A DNA stretch of 64,000 bases from Nyssa sinensis (Eukaryota; Streptophyta; Magnoliopsida; Cornales; Nyssaceae): positions 30,863,751-30,927,750 of the forward strand of contig CM018032.1 of the NCBI GenBank assembly GCA_008638375.1, in the 5' to 3' direction. Below the pieces are notes generated by a model. That model was not told the DNA's origin, ran no database searches, and saw only the letters and a list, made by a program, of their open reading frames with translations. Shown piece by piece: positions 62,605 to 64,000 of the stretch. The position numbers and the translations under genes are program-made. Numbering within the stretch: the stretch's first letter is position 1; each line of letters begins with the position of its first letter.

Positions 62605-64000
62605 TGTAACACCCCGACCTCGGTTAATTAATAATTAGTTTGCTAATTATTAATTAGGAACAACATAAAGAATAATTAAGAAAATGAATCATGAATTTCT
62701 CGACAGTCACGGTAGAACAATAAAATAACTTAATACGTTAAGAGGGGAGGGCTTAATTTAGACATTTTAGTCTCGTTTAACACCATTGAAACTCAAACTA
62801 GCTAACTACAAAAAACACAAAGAAATAATAATCGACACGAGGCATTCGACATCAAAGCTAACCGAAATAGGAAGCGACCAGAAGAAGCCATTTGGTAAAA
62901 AGAGCAATGGAAAAGAAAATATAATGGAAATAGCTAAAACAAAAATCTGTACCAGCCAAACAAGGCATAAGCACAAAATAGAAGAAAAATGCCAAAAGTG
63001 AGGCCAAAGGGTTTTGAACCCTTGACCAAGAGAGGCAAGGTTTTAAAGTCCCAAAAATTTAACCACTTGACCACAAGCACTTTTGTGCTTTATTTTACAT
63101 AAGATATATATATATATATATATATATCTATATGTATGTATATATTATAATGCTCAATTTATGAATATCAAAAATGAGGTGGCAGCCCTTCATTGGACCA
63201 CTACCCCCACCAATCAAATTTCATGCAGGAAATATAAAATGTAAAAATATGCATACAGTTTCCATTATATATATATATATATATATATTAGGTGTACTAA
63301 AGTACCCATTGTGTGCGTAAGCTTCCAAGCTCAAATCAGTAATAAATGTGTGCTTTGACAGACCATGCTCTGTGTGTGTGTGTGCATATGAGTGCATGCG
63401 GCAGGGAGAGAGTAGGGTGAGCTAGAGAGAGAATGAGAGTCACATAGAGAGATAAAAGAGAAGAAGGAGGTGAAGCCTCAATGCATGCTGCATGCAAGGA
63501 AAGTGAGATAAAGAAGGACTTGACGTGCGTGAGGAAGAAAGAGGAGCAGTGGCGACTGTGACAAGAAAAACTGCTGCAGCCACCATGGATGGAAGAGAGG
63601 AGAGCTTTCGAAATTGGGCAAGAGACCAAGGTAAGATGTCAACTCCTTTTATTATGTTGTACTTGTGATTAGGCATCAAAATTAGTGAGAAAAATTGAAA
63701 GAAAAATCGAAGGAAACCCTAGAAAACTGCCTCAGCAACTCATTGTTAAACATGAGGAAAATTGGAATGCATTTTAATCTGATTTTGTGAGTAAAATAAG
63801 GTAGATAATGGTTTCAGAATCCAAAACAGTTGGAATGGGGCAAAACGGTCAAGAAATGACCATATTAGGATAAAAAATACAGTGGCCGAAAATCTTAGTG
63901 GGTGTGCTAAAAGGTGAGAGATTGAAGCTTAAAAAACCGTCTTAAACGAGTCCCTAATGTGTTTAGAAACAATTTGATACGAAAAACACTAAAAATTGAC
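62605..64000 (+). mobile_element. Start of a long LTR inserted in Tekay gag, leaves window
   Basis: Starts TGTAACACCCCGACCTCGG after cagag (62600-62604, candidate TSD). It shares the opening layout of the solo LTRs: an AT-rich start, an ACTAGCTAAC-like stretch near 62800, an antisense tRNA-like segment (63008-63080), TA-rich sequence, RY-type CATGCA motifs near 63390 and 63485, and a donor-like AAGGTAAGA (GT at 63631). (TA)n runs at 63105-63127 and 63266-63288. Its end, and whether internal genes follow, are outside the window. Confidence 0.72.
63008..63080 (-). other. tRNA-like segment with Pol III boxes in LTR at 62605
   Basis: On the minus strand TGGTCAAGTGG (63073-63063), followed by TTAA, resembles the A box of tRNA-Ser/Leu. 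GGTTCAAAACC (63020-63010) resembles the B box. The spacing is about 42 bases. Same position in the LTR as the segments at 6114, 14036 and 20623. Confidence 0.55.

Noticed and set aside
1..64000. Host protein-coding genes
   Set aside because: Every long frame is explained by retrotransposon gag, pol, the Tat antisense genes, their shadows, or tandem repeats.

Overview
This is repeat-rich nuclear DNA of a flowering plant (probably a eudicot; the species cannot be told). I see no host gene, rRNA gene, genuine tRNA gene or CRISPR array. Almost everything is nested Ty3/gypsy LTR retrotransposons. Diagnostic marks are plant-type primer binding sites, lineage-typical gag/protease/RT/RNase H/integrase motifs, 5-bp target-site duplications (TSDs) and very long TG...CA LTRs.

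Region by region. (1) 1-10629: an Athila-type element on +, its 5' LTR cut by the window edge. It has only a decayed gag and a protease domain between its LTRs; RT, RNase H and integrase are absent. Its 3' LTR is split by a 3.67-kb solo LTR (5894-9567, TSD ggcta). (2) 10684-26477: another long solo LTR (about 3.8 kb net, TSD tatat), itself split by two giant solo LTRs of one family, 13622-19538 (TSD gagat) and 20206-26297 (TSD gttcc). (3) 26483-26909: start of an inverted LTR-like terminus. (4) 26915-62604: an old, broken Tekay/Del-type chromovirus on -, with its 3' LTR at the left and gag at the right. Its LTR holds a 25.5-kb complex of a young Tat-lineage element (28369-53837, one TSD gaaag around the whole complex). 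Its pol is split by a 3.4-kb LTR-like insertion (58003-61369), and its gag by another LTR starting at 62605 and leaving the window.

The Tat complex is the most unusual part. A 1.07-kb 3' end in - orientation (28369-29444) flips into a + block (29442-42180) that runs from the 3' region through one LTR and on through gag and pol into the 3' region again, about 1.15 element lengths with a single LTR. This flips back into a nearly complete - element (42180-53837). Both inversion junctions carry 3-bp microhomology. The Tat element encodes gag-protease, then pol (RT, two RNase H domains, integrase) in the same frame behind a UAG-CAA-UUA stop. An intron-containing gene lies on the opposite strand near the 3' LTR; one of its three copies is intact (580 codons, three exons).

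The long LTRs share architecture: TGTAACACCCC-like starts, an antisense tRNA-like segment with Pol III A and B boxes just upstream of a TATA box, a splice-donor-like site, modules of about 140 bp with a CGGAC...GTCCG dyad, a conserved box ending in CTAACATTTTTCAG, and a ...GGGTTCGGGATGTGACA-like end. The antisense Pol III-like signal inside LTRs and the foldback Tat complex are the two things I would look at first. All identities and alignments here were made by eye.
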